DNA from: Nitrosospira sp.
GTDB lineage: Bacteria; Pseudomonadota; Gammaproteobacteria; Burkholderiales; Nitrosomonadaceae
DNA: 64,000 nucleotides
Direction: 5' to 3'
Assembly (NCBI GenBank): GCA_013821425.1
Contig: JACDGV010000014.1
Location: 19,974 to 83,973 of the forward strand
In this document: positions 43,993 to 56,500 of the stretch, piece by piece
Position numbering within the stretch: position 1 is the stretch's first letter
Layout: every line of letters begins with the position of its first letter
The notes under the pieces: model-generated
The model's input: only the letters and a program-made list of their open reading frames with translations
Database searches by the model: none
What the model was told of the DNA's origin: nothing
Translations under genes and position numbers: made by a program

Positions 43993-44108
43993 GATTGCTA
44001 TTGGTCTGAGATTGCTGTTGTCCTACGCCTGCCGCCGCCTCTATTCCAAGACCCAGGCGGGCGGACCAGGAAATAACTTGATATCAATAACTTAAAAGGG
44101 ATACCAGA

Positions 44109-45647
44109 ATGAGAATGAAACTGAGTAAAATCGCGCTGGGTGTGGCTGGTCTTTGCGCCGCACCTGCCACCTTCGCTTTAACGCCCGCCCAGATGGATGG
44201 TGCTACGGCGCGTCTGTGGTTATCGGGCGCATCTGCCCCCACTGCTTCTGTATACAAGGGCGTCCTGACCCTATGCAGGGGCATGACGTACAAAGACGCG
44301 CTGGGCGTAACCCACACCAACCCCGGCACTCGCGACGCTCACCTCTACCTGGAAAGCAGTAGCGCGGGCCGGCTGCCCGGTGCGGCGGGGGATCGCATGG
44401 CTTATACCTGCACGGTAGGAACTGACGATGGCCGCGCCGGTTCACTGGAGGGCAAGAAAGTTGCCGTATTTCACACGGTTGAAGGCGGTTCGTTCAACTA
44501 TGTGACCCCTCATATTTCCATCGCCGGCGAAGTGAACCCCAATCTGCCGGGTAGTCTCAGACGCACCAGCAATATCGAGAATCTGGGGGCTACCGGTCAG
44601 TGCGCTAATGGAACCGCGGAGAATGTTGCCGTGGAGCTCTCGGGTCTCAATAATTCGGTCGGCGTATACCGCGGTTGTGCAACAACTGTTCAGAATTTCA
44701 CTGCCAACCAGTCTCTAAGAGCCAATGTATTCCAGGCGCCGGACCGGCCAGAAGGGGGCTTCTCCGACACCGAGTACCTGATCAACAAGCTTAACCTGGA
44801 CGTCACGACCGAGCTCGGCGAAATCGGTTCCGAAGTGCCGACCAATATTGCCCAGGTATTCGGCGTAGTTGTGAGCTATCCGCTGTATTATCAATTGCAG
44901 AAGAATGACATTGCTGATGGTAGGCTGGCCGCTACCTGCGACGACGCGCCATTCACCGCCGTATCCCCCAACCTCACCCTCGCCTGCCAGCCTGACTTGG
45001 CGGCCCAGCGTTATACCACCATCGCCAACGTCGATACCATCGGCGGCGTGGACGGCAGCCTGTTTGGCGCTGCCGCCACTCCTCCGGGAACTTCCGGCAA
45101 GGTCCAGTTACACCGTCGCGCCATCACCTCTGGTACCCAGTCTGCGTCCAACTTGCGCTTCCTGGAAAAGCCATGCAATACGGGCCTGCCTCAGGGCGCG
45201 CTGAACCCCGCGCGCGCGGCTGACTCCACGGCGAGGGTAGCAGTGACCGAGAACTCCAGCACCGGCGGTGTGAAAAGCGGACTGACCGCGGCCACCAATG
45301 CCGGGGAATTTGGTCTGGGCTTCGTGTCCATGGAGAACATCCCCGTGGCCGGTGTCGACAAGTGGGCCTTCGTCAAGCTGGACAGCGCGTCTCCCAACGC
45401 TGACGCCAAGCAGCGCGTTACCGCCATGGACGGCATCTATACTGCCTGGTACGAACTGGTCGCCTTCACCGCCCATACTGCTTTCACTGAAGGTCAGGAT
45501 CTGATTGCCGCTGTAAATACCTCGTTAGGCAACCCCGGCATAACGGACTTGACGGGCCTGTTCATCACCCCGTTGGCGGGCGTCGAAGCCCCCAATGTGG
45601 GCAAGGGCTTCCGGGCTGGCAACTCTTGCCAAGCTCCGATCCAATAA
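44109..45647 (+). CDS. Large secreted protein, possibly PstS-like; unrecognised
   Basis: A 512-residue exported protein with a signal peptide ending at ATFA. The start of the mature protein, ATARLWLSGASAPTASVYKG, resembles the opening ligand loop of phosphate-binding PstS/DING-type proteins, but I cannot follow the whole fold and call it tentatively. It has six or so Cys (for example LCRGM, AYTCTV, QCANG, NSCQAP) that could form disulfides. A good AAAAGGGA site precedes it. It lies between the PEP-CTERM gene and the TpsB gene and is a plausible type II secretion cargo, by position only. Confidence 0.6.
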   Translation: MRMKLSKIALGVAGLCAAPATFALTPAQMDGATARLWLSGASAPTASVYKGVLTLCRGMTYKDALGVTHTNPGTRDAHLYLESSSAGRLPGAAGDRMAYTCTVGTDDGRAGSLEGKKVAVFHTVEGGSFNYVTPHISIAGEVNPNLPGSLRRTSNIENLGATGQCANGTAENVAVELSGLNNSVGVYRGCATTVQNFTANQSLRANVFQAPDRPEGGFSDTEYLINKLNLDVTTELGEIGSEVPTNIAQVFGVVVSYPLYYQLQKNDIADGRLAATCDDAPFTAVSPNLTLACQPDLAAQRYTTIANVDTIGGVDGSLFGAAATPPGTSGKVQLHRRAITSGTQSASNLRFLEKPCNTGLPQGALNPARAADSTARVAVTENSSTGGVKSGLTAATNAGEFGLGFVSMENIPVAGVDKWAFVKLDSASPNADAKQRVTAMDGIYTAWYELVAFTAHTAFTEGQDLIAAVNTSLGNPGITDLTGLFITPLAGVEAPNVGKGFRAGNSCQAPIQ

Positions 45648-45662
45648 AAGCATTGGATCAGC

Positions 45663-45719
45663 GGGTGATGCAATGTCACCCTTCATGTATGTGCGGGACA
45701 GTTCCCAAGGGACTGTCCC
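45663..45719 (+). terminator. Two consecutive hairpins after the secreted-protein gene
   Basis: GGGTGA/TCACCC (45663-45681) is followed by a second perfect stem, GGGACAGT (45695-45702) with ACTGTCCC (45712-45719), enclosing a nine-base loop. They lie between the 512-residue protein and the TpsB gene. Neither has a long T-run, so they may terminate weakly or stabilise the 3' end. Confidence 0.5.
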
Positions 45720-45776
45720 CTTCGCGCTTATGCAAGAGTGACTTACCGGCATGATGGTTGGTTAAACGTGCGAATA

Positions 45777-47387
45777 ATGAATAGAACGTTACGGATGGCA
45801 TCTCTCGCCTGCCTGTTCGGATGGATGCTCACATCCCATGCGCAGGATTTCCAAGAAGCGCAAGAAGCGGAAGAAGCGCAAGAAGTGGAAGAAGAGGAAA
45901 AAGCACGATTCGACGTATTCGAATATCGGGTCGAAGGCACGACCCTATTACCGGTCGCCGTGATAGAGCAGGCGGTATACGCGCACCTGGGCCAGGAAAA
46001 AACATTGGCGGACGTGGAACAGGCTCGTGATGCGCTGGAGCGAGCCTATCATGAGGCTGGCTATCTCACGGTGCTGGTAACCATCCCGCAGCAAAAGGTC
46101 GATAGTGCCGTGGTTAGGCTGACGGTAACCGAAGCGCCGGTCAAGCGTTTGCGTGTGGTCGATTCACGCTATTTCAGCCCGACCGACATCAAGAGCGCCG
46201 TACCGGAGCTGGCGGAGGGTAATGTGCCGAACTTCCCCGCAATGCAGAAACAGCTGGCAAGCCTGAACCGCTCGGCCGATCGCAGGATTACACCGGTTTT
46301 AAGGGCCGGCAAGACGCCGGGCACGATTGAAGTGGATCTCAAAGTAAAGGATCAACTGCCATTACACGGCAGCGTGGAACTCAATAGCCGGCAGATTCCA
46401 AATACCACATTAACCCGGCTGAGCGCGAACGTGAGTTGGGATAACCTGTGGCACAGGCAGCATAGTTTAGGCCTGACGGGTCTCATTGCACCCGAGAACC
46501 TGGACGAGAGCAAGGTATTTTCCGCGAACTACACCATGCCGCTGCCATCTGGCGGTTTTCTCGCCCTATACGGCATATATTCAGCGTCCCAGGTTGCGTC
46601 ACTGGGCGCGCTCAATGTGCTCGGCAATGGCCTGATAGTTGGAGGACGGTACATCCTGCCGCTGCCGGGAGGTGAAAGATTTTTCCATACCGCAACGCTT
46701 GGGGTGGATTACAAGGATTTCACACAAGCGGTAAATCTCGTTGACGGCGGCAACTTCAATACGCCGATCAGCTATTTGCCCTTCACGATTGGATGGGATG
46801 GTACGTGGCTGGGAGAAAGACGTACCACGAAGCTTGGATTATCCGCGAATTTCCACGTGCGCGGACTGGTTGGAGACGAAGAGGAATTCGCCAGCAAGCG
46901 CTTCAAGGGTCACTCCAACTACCTGTTCATGCGGGGCAACCTTTCGCACACCGAAACCATGCGCCAGGGCTGGGGGTTGACTGGCCGGGCGAGCTGGCAG
47001 ATTGCGGCACAACCGCTTATAAACAACGAGCAATCCATCGTCGGCGGGGTAAATACAGTGCGCGGCTACCTGGAAGTGGCGGCGTTGGGCGACGACAGCG
47101 CGGCAGGGCAGTTGGAAGTCTTTACGCCGAATTACGCCACCTATCTGCTCGAAGCGATCGATGAGTTTCGTTTGCTGGCTTTTATCGATGGCGGCACCGT
47201 GCGTGTGCAACAGCCGCTGCCTGGGCAGAAGGATCGGTTCAATCTGGCGGGTACGGGGATGGGCCTGCATCTCAAGGGTTGGAATGGCATATCTGCGGAC
47301 CTGAGCTGGGCCGTGGCGCTGGAAGAAGCTGGCAGAACGAAAGCGGGAGACAAACGCGTGCATTTTCTGTTTCGCCAGGCGTGGTAG
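45777..47387 (+). CDS. Two-partner secretion outer-membrane transporter (TpsB/FhaC/ShlB type)
   Basis: Exports the giant TpsA protein encoded downstream. The 536-residue protein has a signal peptide (LACLFGWMLTSHAQ), an acidic repeat stretch (EAQEAEEAQEVEEEEKA), two POTRA-like domains (FDVFEYRVEGTTLLPVAVIE; VKRLRVVDSRYFSPTDIKSA) and a C-terminal beta-barrel ending in Trp. The internal VGGVNTVRGYLE segment corresponds to the conserved loop-6 VRGY motif. The start at ATG 45777 gives a sensible signal peptide. Confidence 0.93.
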   Translation: MNRTLRMASLACLFGWMLTSHAQDFQEAQEAEEAQEVEEEEKARFDVFEYRVEGTTLLPVAVIEQAVYAHLGQEKTLADVEQARDALERAYHEAGYLTVLVTIPQQKVDSAVVRLTVTEAPVKRLRVVDSRYFSPTDIKSAVPELAEGNVPNFPAMQKQLASLNRSADRRITPVLRAGKTPGTIEVDLKVKDQLPLHGSVELNSRQIPNTTLTRLSANVSWDNLWHRQHSLGLTGLIAPENLDESKVFSANYTMPLPSGGFLALYGIYSASQVASLGALNVLGNGLIVGGRYILPLPGGERFFHTATLGVDYKDFTQAVNLVDGGNFNTPISYLPFTIGWDGTWLGERRTTKLGLSANFHVRGLVGDEEEFASKRFKGHSNYLFMRGNLSHTETMRQGWGLTGRASWQIAAQPLINNEQSIVGGVNTVRGYLEVAALGDDSAAGQLEVFTPNYATYLLEAIDEFRLLAFIDGGTVRVQQPLPGQKDRFNLAGTGMGLHLKGWNGISADLSWAVALEEAGRTKAGDKRVHFLFRQAW

Positions 47388-47518
47388 ATGCAGGACGTGG
47401 TGCCGGGCCCAAGGCGTGGCTGACTAATCGATAATCGGTGGGTAAGCCGGGGCTGGAGCGGAGTTTGTCATGCTCGACCGGCTAGCCAGGGCCGTTTCTG
47501 AAGGAACCGGAGAACAGG

Positions 47519-50500
47519 ATGAATCGAAATATATACCGCCTTATCTTCAACACCCCCCTGGGGATGTGGGTCCCCGCTGCGGAAACGGCACGCCGCCGCG
47601 GCAAGGCCGCGAACGGCACGGCCCTGCTACTAGCTGGGTTGCTGCTGGGTGCGCCGGTGCAGGCCGAGTTGCCGGTGCCATGCGGGGGGGGTAGTTGCGG
47701 TGCGGCCATTCCCGGTTTTGTCACCTCCGGTCAGGCGGATTATCACGCGCAGGGTCCTCACGCCGTGGTCAACCAGGTGGGTGACAAAGCCATTCTCAAT
47801 TGGGAAAGTTTTAATGTCAGTCCTGGTCACTCGGTGCAATTCCACCAAGTGGAAAGTCTCGCTGCGCAGAATCTTGTCCAGGGCGCCAATTTCACTACCC
47901 TCAATCGCGTATGGGACAGCGATCCCAGTGTGATCGCCGGTATCCTCAGCCAGGCGGCGGGGCAAAAGGCGAATATCATTCTGGTGAACACCAACGGCAT
48001 TGCCTTCATGGGATCCTCCCAGGTAAACCTCAACAGCTTTACCGCCAGCAGCCTGGATATCAACGATGGCTTCATCCTCAATTCCTTGCTGACCACCCGG
48101 ACCACGGCACCACAGTTTGAAGGTGAAGGCGGTTTCATCAAAGTATTCGAGGGCGCCCGGATTACGGCGGGAAGCCAGGGCCGGGTAATGCTGATTGCAC
48201 CCACGGTTATCAACCAGGGCAAGGTGGAAGCGGCGGATGGGCAGATCATTGCGGCGGCGGGCACCAGGGTATTCTTAAGTTCCGCCTCAAATGTCGATGC
48301 CAACGTGCGCGGTTTGCTAATAGAAGTGGACAGTCCGGCCGGCCTTGATAATTTTGACACGAGCAATACCGGGGTAAAAGACGGGCTACTCGATGGCAAG
48401 CGGGTAGCGCTGAAAGATGCCGCACTGGATAAGCTGGGCCATGTCACAAACCTCGGCGATCTGAGCGCTTCACGCGGGAATGTCACCATGGTGGGTTACG
48501 CGGTGAACCAGCAAGGCATCGCGCGGGCCACCACCTCGGTGGTCGCGAATGGCTCCGTGTACCTGCTGGCGAAGGATAACGCGATCAGCCAAACCGAATC
48601 CACACGGGGGGGCCGTGTAGTTCTCGCCAGCGGCAGTCGGACCGAGGTGCTGCCGGACGTATCGGACAGAACCGGTCTGCTGGATGGATTGACGGGGCCG
48701 GGCCTCGCCCTCAAATCTCAAGTGAAAGTGGTTGGCCACGATGTGCGCATGGAGAGTGGATCATCGATAGCCGCGCCAGCGGGTGAGGTGACCTTCGTCG
48801 CAATGGATAACCCCGGTCTGCTTGATACAGGCAATGATCCGCTCAAACTGCCGGGCGCGAATTTTGTTTCCGATACCGCGCGCATTCACATCGCAAGCGA
48901 AGCCCGCATCAATGTAGCCGGGCTGGAAAACGTCGAAATATCCGCCGCGCGTAACGGGATGGAAGTCGAGTTGCGGGGGGATGAGTTGAAAGATTCACCG
49001 GTCAATCGCGACGGCCCGTTGCGCAGCCAGAAAGTTTATGTCGACATTAGTCGTGCCCTGGCCAATGCAAATGCCGGTATGCCCACACTCATCGCCAAGG
49101 ATAGTCTGGAATCGCATCAGGGCCGACTTGAGCGTACGGTTGCTGAACGCTCAACCGGGGGTGGCGCAGTACGCTTGCGCTCGCAAGGGGACGCCATTAT
49201 AGAATCCGGAGCTTTTGTCGATCTGTCGGGTGGGAGCGTGAGCTATACCCCGGCCATCGTGCCCACCACACTGCTTATGTCGCGCGGGGTATTGACAGAT
49301 ATTCCCAATGCGCGTGCGGATATACGTTATGACGGCATCGCCACCCGCTATGTAATCGATCATGGACGCTGGAACGTGAAAGAAGAGATCAGTCTGGGGC
49401 AGAGCTTCAACTTTGACCCAGGCTATATCGAAGGCAAGAACGCAGGTGCACTGGAAGTGACGGGGATGCGCGCTGCATTTATGCAGGCTGATATTCAAGG
49501 CCGCACAACGGTGGGGGCATTACAGCGCGATGCCGGCATCCTGCCCGCCGGCGCGCGGCTTACTCTGGGCAGTCAGAATGTCGCGGGAGATTTCAAGCTT
49601 AACCAGCTGGTCCAGCTTGGCGGTATCGGCGCCAGCCTGCCGGCCGACTTCAGGTTTGGAGATGCGCTATCATCCGATCTCCTCACTACTCTGAGGCTCG
49701 ATCCTTCACTGGTGAACAAGGACAAGATCGCCGTCCTGGAAATTTTCAGCAACCAGGCGGCAGAGGTACGTGAGGCCTTACGCACCCCTCAGGGGGGCAG
49801 TGCGCACATCACTGCCCAGTCAGTGAGAGTGGGCGCGGATATCGAGGCCCCGAGCGGGTCAGTTGCTCTCAGTGCACGCCAGAATCAGGTTAATGTCTCC
49901 CTTGTGCCTCTGGATGTCACCATCGCCGATGGCGTGACGCTGTCGGCACGAGGTGCCTGGGTCAACGAATTGCCCGCAATGGCAGTTGGGTCGGGCGAGG
50001 TAGGCCGGGTGCACGGCGGTCCAGTCACGCTCTGGGCTGATAACAATCTTCATTTAGGCCAGAACACATTGCTCGATGCTACCGGTGGCGGCTGGGCCAG
50101 AACAGACGGTAAATTTGTGGCCGGTAATGGCGGCGAAATCAGCTTGGCTGGTCAAGCTGTATCGGGTGTCGGTGAAAACGTGCGCGCATATGGCCTGGGT
50201 AAGGGCGGTACTATCACGGTGTTCAGCAACAAAACCCGGATTGGTGGCGCGCCGGACAACAGCCCGGGCACACTCAATCTGGATGCGGGATTTTTTGAAC
50301 GTGGAGGATTCTCCAATTTCAACATTTCCGCATTTGAACGCGTGACGCTGGCCGAAGGTGTCGAAATCAAGCCGGTAACCATCAACCTGGAATTGCAACC
50401 CGACTACAAGGTCCGGCCAACCGGCAGTAGGTTGGAAACCTTCGCGCGGCAGATCAAATATGATGACAGGGTGCGCCAACCGGCAAATCTCTTACTTAGC

Positions 50501-53500
50501 GCAAATGGCGTCGATATTGGTGATGTAGTAATAGAGCGGGGCGCGCATATAAGTGCTGATCCGAAGGCGAACGTTACGCTTAACGCCGTGAACCGGATCG
50601 AGGTACAAGGACGGGTGACCGCGCCCGGGGGCAGGATTTTGGCCACGCTCGATCGCGACACGACGCTGGCCTTTAACCCGCGCAACAGCCTCTGGCTGGG
50701 GAAGGAGGCAGCACTCGATGCAAGTGGCGTGGCGCTGACCTATCTTGACAGCAATCGACAGACCCAGGGTGAAATCCTGAAGGGTGGCAAAGTGATGCTG
50801 AACGCGCTCACAGGCTATGTGGTAACGGAGCAGGGTTCGGTCATCGATATTGCCGGTGTCGCGCCGGTACGGCTGGGCATACTCAACGAGGCGGGGGGAT
50901 TGGGCCAGTTTGTGGGCAGCGACGCCGGGTCTCTCGACATCTCTGCGCGTGAAGGCATACTGCTCGATGGCACTCTCGCGGCACAAGCGGGTAGCGGGCT
51001 CAATCGAGGGGGTGCGTTCCATCTCGTGCTGGGCGAGAATACCGCACCGCCTCCGGAGTCGGGATTTCCCACCGGCGAGCGCATACTGAGTCTGACACAA
51101 ACCGCGATCCCACAAGTAGGCGCCCTTACGCCGGAGGATGCTATACCTGCTGCGCTCAACGGACGTGCGACGGTAGGCGCCACTGTTCTGGAACCCGCCG
51201 GGTTCGATCGCATTACGTTTAAGAGCCGCGATGCGATCCGGTTGGAAAATGCTTTGAATCTGGGGGCGAACCGCTCACTGCCCCTGCAGGAACTAACGCT
51301 TGATAGCCCGCGCATTGAAACCATGGGTGGAGACGTTGCGCTGAATGCGGAAACCTTGCGCCTGGGTAATTATGAGCGGGAACGCCAGGATTCGGGGGCG
51401 ATACCACTTGCCGGTAGCGGCACACTCAGGGCCGATGGGCAGTTGCTCGAATTGGGGGGAAATTTTAGCTTGACCGGCATGGCGCGTGCCGAGCTTAACG
51501 GCGCGGTCGAAACACGTCTATCGGGCATCAGCACCAACAACATTCCAAGACCTACCGGCGCGATGAAAACCGCAGCGGATATTATATTGCACGGCGGGGT
51601 TGTCGCACCTTCGACCTATACCGAGTTCAACATTCAGGCGCCGGGGCGTACCGTCGCGTTCAGCCGCGATAACTTGCAGCCGTCGCAGCCGCTCTCCGCG
51701 TTAGGAAGCCTTACGGTAGAAGCCGCCAACATTGTGCAGGACGGTAATGTTTGGGCACCTTTCGGTCAATTGTATTTCAAAGCCGCCGACACCCTTGCGT
51801 TCAAGGACGGCAGCCTGAGCTCGGTCGCCGCTGCGCCCGGGAGCCGGATTCCCTTTGGCACGATTATAAACGGCCGCAGCTGGGTATATAAGCCTGACGC
51901 TTTCGAGATTCCGCAGCTTGCGTTGCCTGAAAGATCCATTCGTACCCAGGCGGCAGATATCGACATGCAGCCCGGAGCAACAGTCAATCTCTCCGGGGGA
52001 GGGGATTTGCAGGCCTACGAGTTCAGCGTGGGGCCAGGGGGTTCGCGCGATATTCTAAACGACGCGAATATCTATGCCATCCTGCCGGGCTATTCCAGCG
52101 GATTCGCGCCCGGTGACAGGCAGGAGGAGGCCGGGTCCGGCGACCTTGCAGGGGGTGATGCCGTATATCTTTCCGGCACGCCGGGGCTGCCCGCAGGGGT
52201 GTATACGTTGCTGCCCGCGCACTATGCGTTGCTGCCAGGCGCTTATGCTGTCAGACTCAACACGGGCGTGCATAATCTTTTGCCTGGGCACGCCTACACT
52301 GAGCAGGATGGTACACAGGTTGTGCCGGGCTATGTCACTGACAGCCGGGCCCGGGCTATTGCGGGCGCGCCGCGCGACGCGCTCTGGAGCGGAATCGAGG
52401 TGCTGACCCGCGAGCAGGTTTTGGGCCGTTCGGAAATCACGCTCACTCGCGCCTCTGAATTTTTTTCCAATGGCGGCAATCGCCCGCAGGACGCGGGTCT
52501 GTTTTCCATCGATACCACCGGCAACCTGAAGTTGAATGCAAATTTCGAATTAGCAGCGGCTACGGGTGGCCGCGGGGCGGCGGTGGATATCAGTGCTCCC
52601 AAATTGGCCATTACAAGCACGCCGTCCGGCTCATACGGACTCGACCCGCTCGCTACACGTATTGCGGCCACTACACTCAATGCAATAGGCGCCGCAAGCC
52701 TGTTTCTGGGCGGCACGCGCAGTCCCGGCAGCACCGGCAGCAATAGCACCACACTTATTGTGGGCGCGGATGAGGTGACATTGGCTAATGATGCCGCTCA
52801 TGCCTTGAGGGGTGGCGAAATCATTCTGGCAGCGAAAGATAGGCTTACGCTGGAATCTGGCAGTGCCATTGAGGCACAAGGCAATGCGGATGTTGTCGGC
52901 GGGGGAAATTACAGTACCGCCGGCCATGGAGCGCTGGTGCGGGCTGCATCTGAAAATGGCACCTTTTCTCGGATCGGCAGTCCCGACCGCACTCACGGCA
53001 CGCTGAACGGCGAGGCCGGTAGCACAATCCGCTCGGGAAACTCGATAACACTTGACGCCACGCGGCAGAATGCCTTTGCGGGTGCAACCATTTTTTCTGA
53101 TGCCGCGGGTAATTCGGTTGCCGGAAATTTGACGATTGGCGCGACACGGGTGAATTTTGGTGACGTGGCACCAGGGTCCGAGGGCCTGGTTTTCAGTCAA
53201 AGCGAACTCGATGGGCTGAACGCGTTGAATTCATTGACGCTGACGAGTTATTCCAGTTTCGATCTGTATGGTGATGTGAGTGTTGGGGGCGTGAATTCCG
53301 AAGGCAAGCCGACACTTCAGGGCTTGAGTCTGTTTGGAGCTGGGCTGGCTGGTCTGAACAACAGCGGTAAAACCGCCAATTTACGTGCAACCAACATACT
53401 GATTTCCAATCCGGCAGCGGCGGCATTTACGGCAGGCGGAACGACAGGCGATGGGTTGCTGGCGATACAGGCGGAAGAACTGGTGCTCGGCGACGGTGCC

Positions 53501-56500
53501 AAATCGATCCTAGGATTTTCCCAAGTCGACGCCAGAGCAAATGAGCTTATCGGGCGAGGTACGGGAAGCACCGATGTTGTCGCGGAGACGAACCTGCATG
53601 TCGGACGAATAAGGGGCGAGCAAGGGGCCAATCAAACCCTTGCTGCGACCGGCAAACTTCATGCAACCACAATAACTACGGACAGTGCGCTCCCATCGGT
53701 GGATACATTGGGGGCGAAGTGGGCGCTTTCAGGTGCCGAGATGATGTTCGATACCGAGGCAAATCTGCCTTCTGGGCAGCTCAAACTCGCGGCGACCACG
53801 AGTAACCTCGAGCTGGGTCCAAACGCGATAGCGAATATGGCGGGACAGGTAGTGGCTTTCTTCGACGAACAGCGGGCGTCGCCTGGCGGTACTGTCGAAC
53901 TGGCGAGCGACAATGGAAATGTAGTGGTGCAAAACGGCGCGCAGGTTAATGTATCCGCGGCACCCGGCGGTGATGCGGGCAAGGTAATGGTTCATGCACG
54001 CAAAGGCGTGGCGACTATCGCCGCCGGCAGTCTGCAGGGGTCGGCCACGGCGAATGCTAATGGCGCCAGAGGCGGTGGCGCGCATTTTGAGCTGGACGTG
54101 GCAAAGCTGACTAATTTCTCCCCACTCAATACGACCCTCAACGAGGGCGCATTCAATGGCGCAAGAGCATTGCGGATCCGCACGGGCGATGTCAGCCTGA
54201 GCGAATCCGACACTGTTAAGGCAAAAGAAGTTCGTATTGCGGTGGATGAAGGTAAGTTGGATGTGGCTGGTCATATCGATGCTACAGGTAAAGACGGAGG
54301 CAGCATCAACCTTTATGCGCAGGGCGATGTTGCTGTCCTAACGGGCGCGAAACTGGATGCCTACTCCACAGCCAACGGTGAAAACGGCGGAGAGGTGGAA
54401 ATCGGCACTAACGGGGGCACCTTGACCCTGATCGAAGGAAGCACCATCGACGTCCATGGGGGGAGTGGTGGTCAGGATGGCGAGGGGGGTAAAGTGTTGC
54501 TGCGTGCACCTCGCACGGGGAGTGAAGCAGGCACAGACGTGGCCGTGGGCGGCATCGAAAGCAGTATCAACGGCGCGAAATCGGTAGTAGTCGAAGCGGT
54601 CAAGGTATACGACCATATTGCTACGCTCACTGACACGGGTGCAAGTAGCGGTACAACGCTCAGTCTTGACACCGTCAACGCCGACAATGCCAGCTTTGCG
54701 TCCCACACAGGCGAGATTGCATCGCGTCTGGGAAAAAGTGGCGATGTCAGCTTTCATGTGCGCCCCGGCGTGGAGGTGCGCTCGGATCCTGCGTTCAATA
54801 CGGGTGATCTTATCCTCAACAGTGATTGGAACCTGGGGGCCAGCAGAGCAGAGGTGGAGCCGGGTGTGGGCGAGCCAGGCATGCTGACCCTGCGTGCCGT
54901 GGGCAATCTTCTGCTAAACAATAATCTGTCCGACGGATTTAGTGTTGCGACGGCGTTCAGTAATGGTACTACACCCTCCACGCTACTGGCCGGCGACTCC
55001 TGGGGTTATCGCCTGATTGCGGGGGCAGATGCCGATGCAGCCGATCCTCTGGCAGTAGAGGCCGGCCGTGGTGACATAAGTTTGGCAGCCGGCAAACTCG
55101 TACGCACGGGCACCGGCGACATCCGCATCGCCTCCGGGGGGAATATCAGGCTCGGGGACGTAAAATCGGCGATTTATACCGCGGGGCGCCTGGCAGACCC
55201 GGCGGAGGGTTTCGCCCTGCCCGCGAATGCCCAATTCAGCCAGGACGGGGGCAATGTCAGCCTGACGGCGCTGGGCGATATCGTTGCATCCCCTTCGGCA
55301 CAACTCTACTCCAACTGGTTGTTCCGCCAGGGCGCGTTAAACGCGTCTACTGGAGAGTACACTCGCCAACCCGCCTGGTGGGTACGGTTTGATCAGTTCC
55401 AGCAAGGCATTGGCGCGCTAGGCGGTGGAGACGTCATGCTACGGGCTGGCGGTAAAGTGGAAAACGTTTCCGCCAGTGCACCGACTCAGGCATATATGAC
55501 GGCGACCGCGCCGAATACCGCCAAACTGGTGAAAACCGGCGGCGGCGACGTGCGGGTGGAAAGCGGGAACGACTTGCTGGGCGGGCAGTATTATTCTGAC
55601 CAGGGCGAGCTAGTGCTAAAGGCGGGCGGCAAGATAGACAGCGGAAGAAATGTAGGTGTGCGGCCTCTGTATACCGTTCTGGCGCTGGGCGACGCGCAGG
55701 CACGCGTTCAAGCACAGGGCGATGTCAATATCCATGCCGTCCTGAATCCGCATTTGGTCGTCCAGTCTTCGGGCAGCGACACCGCATTCAATATTGCCAA
55801 TGCCAACAGCCCTAACTGGACCCTGTTCTCGACATATGATAAGGGCAGTGGTGTAAATCTGGAAAGTCTGGCCGGCAAGGTAACCCTGTTCAACGGGGGG
55901 AACGGGAGCGCACGAATACAGGATGCATACGGGATTCCGCTTAACTTCAATATCAGCAGCACCAAATACAATGCAGGGCTGCTTTCCCTTCTGCCCCCCA
56001 ATCTATCGGCTATATCGTTCCAGGAGGACATTCTCCTGGATGGCACAGAGCTCACCCTTAACCCTGCATCACGCGGGGACCTGACATTGCTGGCGGCAAA
56101 GTCGGTCAATATTCCGGCACGCGTAACCATGAGTGACATGGATCCAGCCGTGATTCCAGACGCCGTCAGGCCCGGCAGTTCAAGGGCACAATTTTTTGCA
56201 TCGACCACCCTTGCTACTACACATGCCCCTTTTCCTGTTCATGCGGGAGACGCCAGGCCAGTGTTCGTATACGCTCGGGCAGGCGACGTCACAGGAAGTT
56301 TCAATACGCTTAACCTCACGCTACCCAAGGCGGCAAGGGTTCGCGCAGGCCGGGACATACGGGATCTCGGAATTGTGGGGCAACATGTTAATACCGGGGA
56401 TCTCAGCCGACTGGATGCAGGCCGAAACATAGTGTTTACATCGGGAGTCGACCGGACAGACGGGGCTAAGATCTGGATGGGCGGCTTAGGACGACTGGAA